Assembly (NCBI RefSeq): GCF_005239225.2
Contig: NC_133292.1
Coordinates: 12,487,965 to 12,551,964 of the forward strand
Source: Populus alba
Taxonomy: Eukaryota > Streptophyta > Magnoliopsida > Malpighiales > Salicaceae
Reading direction: 5' to 3'
Length of the DNA stretch: 64,000 bases
Each line of letters begins with the position of its first letter. The stretch's first letter is position 1. Below are positions 61,956 to 64,000 of this stretch, one piece after another. Both the position numbers and the translations under genes were made by a program. The notes beneath the pieces are model-generated. The model had not been told where the DNA came from. It saw nothing but the letters and a program-made list of their open reading frames with translations, and did not search any database.

Positions 61956-64000
61956 ATGAGGCCGATAAGGCTACCGGAACCACCTAGTCCCACCTTGGGA
62001 GTACCTGAGATCTTCGAAAACGGCGCGTACAGCGTCATTCGCCGCGCCGTCGTTATCGGCAACGGATTTCCCGGTTCAGAGAACCAGAGCCTCGGCTTAA
62101 TTCACGCTCTCGGCCTCGCCGATAATCACGTGTTATATGTCAGTTCATCTATCTCTCTCAACTCCTCAATAACCAAAAAAATCTATGCTTTTCTGTTCTT
62201 ATTAGTTCAACTTGATTGATTTTGCTGAAATTTTCATAATCTCCGCGAAATCAGGGTTTTATTTTTTATTTTTAGATTAATGTTTCCAGTCTTTGTTCCT
62301 GATAGAAGTTTGATGCAGAGAGTGACGAGACCAAGTGGAGGGATAAATGAGTGGCTTCGTTGGCTTCCGGTTTCTCTTCACAAAATCTTGTACTCTATCA
62401 TAATGCGGATATATAGTTATTCGCGGTTTATAGTTTCAAGAGGGAAGAAACTTGCGCCTCTGCCTTTGGAAAATCGTGGCAGTGTGGGCTTGTCTTCAAT
62501 CTTAGAAGCTGATTCGAAGCAGATTGTGAATATGGCTCGCGAAAGTTATGAGAAGTAAGTTTCTTTCGGACTTTTGCTTGATTTGAGTTTGTTAACTTGC
62601 TACAGGTGTTGAAAGTATATATTTTTGAGCGAATTTTACTGTTTTATTCGAACAGAGATGCAAAGTAGAAAGTACGGTTCTTGTAAGTTATTACTTGAAA
62701 TGAGTTGTTGTAGAGGTCAATAGACAACACCTTGCTTGCTAACAACCCTCATGAAAGGGAAGGAAAATGATATTGGTGATTGATGGATTGTATCATGTGC
62801 TCGAATGGAAATGAAAAGGTTGTGTTATGAATGATTGATGGTGGTTTAATATTACAATCGTAGACTCCTGATTGGCTTTCACTTAATTCTTTTGAAAAGA
62901 AAAGATTGACCTATATCTCGATCCATTATTGCCTTTCATTTTTTTATAGTCTTCAAAATCTTGTCTGCATTTAGTTTTCTATGTCATTGTTTCCCTGTGG
63001 ATCTGTTTGGACTTGATACCTGTTACTCAACTCAAGTATGTCTTGGTTCCAAACTAGTTGGTATTTGCAAGTATATGGATCTGTTTTTCCATTTTTCACT
63101 TCTTAGTTCCTCTCACTAAACAGATTATAGATTTCCTCCTTTTTTTCCTTAAATTTATTTGTTTTGATACATTTTTTTCAGGGATGGCCCTTTATTGGTA
63201 GTTGCATCTGGCAGAGATACTATTTCAATTGCAAGCTCTATAAAGCGTTTGGCATCAGAAAAAGTTTTCCTTGTCCAGGTTTGAGGCCTTCCCTTCATTT
63301 AAATTGCACCTGATAAAGCTATTTGCTACATTCTATAAATAACATGGTCCTGTGATGGCTATCTAAAGAATATATCGATTAGGATCAAGTTTGTAACCTG
63401 TTGCTATTAGTATCAGATGGATGGAGACACCATTGTATATGTAAGGGCTAGCATATCCTTATGTTAGCCTATTATATAGGGGCAGCTACAGCTTCCAAAC
63501 TGCTTTAGCACTTCAACTCAATCCGCTTTAGCACTTCAACTCAATCTGCTTTCTGTTACTGCCAAGGTTCTGATATTCCCTTTATTTTTCTCATGCAGAT
63601 ACAACATCCAAGGTCAGACTTGAGCAGGTTTGACTTGGTGGTCACACCTCGTCATGATTATTATGCTTTGACTCCTCAAGCACAGGAACAAATTCCTCGG
63701 TTTATTCGGAAGTGGATAACTCCACATGAAACTCCTGATCAGCATGTGGTCTGTATCAGAACGTTGAAATGAATTTATTTATTTTTCTCGTTGAAAACTA
63801 TCTCTTGCTGAAGATGGTAATTAGCGGTTTATAACATGACCATTGAACTTCAGGTTCTTACTGTGGGAGCCTTGCATCAAATTGATTTTGCTGCATTGCA
63901 CAGTGCAGCTAGTACATGGCATGATGAGTTCGCACCTTTGCCAAAGCCTTTGCTGGTTGTTAACATTGGAGGGCCTACATGTAATTAGCCATTATACTTA
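61956..64000 (+). CDS. ELM1: ELM1-type mitochondrial fission factor, 5' part
   Basis: The first five exons are present: 61956-62138, 62319-62554, 63182-63278, 63599-63748 and 63854-63980, all GT-AG and in phase (793 nt, about 264 residues); the gene runs past the window end. The ATG at 61956 (MRPIRLPEPP) is the first in frame and follows a usual leader. Blocks: RRAVVIGNGFPGSENQSLGL, HVLY/RVTRPSGGINEWLRWLP, DGPLLVVASGRDTISIASS, IQHPRSDLSRFDLVVTP and PLLVVNIGGPT. Plant-specific ELM1 recruits dynamin-like DRP3 to the outer mitochondrial membrane for fission; its fold relates to bacterial glycosyltransferase-like YiiQ-type proteins. No lesion seen. Confidence 0.95.
63502..63547. repeat. 23-base tandem repeat in ELM1 intron 3
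   Basis: gctttagcacttcaactcaa begins at 63502 and again at 63525, a period of 23, just upstream of the acceptor of exon 4. Confidence 0.9.

Overview
The window is 64 kb of eudicot plant nuclear DNA. It is AT-rich, the genes have many GT-AG introns, the intergenic space is full of short AT-rich dispersed repeats, and there is one tRNA-derived SINE. Protein sequences and repeat style suggest a woody rosid, most likely Salicaceae (Populus or Salix). That assignment is inference from recognition, not from a search.

Layout. A single-exon NDR1/HIN1-like membrane protein gene (+, 2026-2868) is followed by a five-exon DUF630/DUF632 (NRG2/APSR1-type) gene (-, 5306-9798) with a long leader. From 11.4 to 24.2 kb there is a gene-poor stretch with a SINE, tandem and inverted repeats, and a decayed 3' end of an At5g10020-type receptor kinase (-, 17500-18088). 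An EIN3/EIL transcription factor (-, 24216-26111, with a 5'-UTR intron) precedes another AT-rich desert. Cytosolic tryptophanyl-tRNA synthetase (-, 31192-35354, 11 coding exons reconstructed) is head-to-head with a broken UTP23-like gene (+, about 36001-38424). A broken ESF2/ABT1-like gene follows (+, 39682-42393). The small GTPase RAB2/RABB1 (-, 44317-46251, 6 exons) is followed by a decayed ascorbate oxidase copy (-, about 48462-49790) and an intact ascorbate oxidase gene (-, 50250-53964, 5 exons). After a desert come an intronless chromoplast-type lycopene beta-cyclase/CCS-like gene (+, 59156-60646) and the 5' part of ELM1, a mitochondrial fission factor (+, 61956 to beyond the window end).

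How the genes relate. These are unrelated single-copy plant genes, not an operon or a cluster. The most informative structure is decay. Two neighbouring ribosome-biogenesis genes (UTP23-like, ESF2-like) both carry several inactivating lesions while keeping their introns, so they are duplication-derived pseudogenes and not retrocopies. The ascorbate oxidase locus shows an old tandem duplication whose downstream copy has lost exons 3-4 and is cut by a fragment of a GGC-rich transposon that also sits between the two ribosome-biogenesis relics. I found no CRISPR array, no intact autonomous transposon, no functional tRNA gene and no novel multi-gene system.
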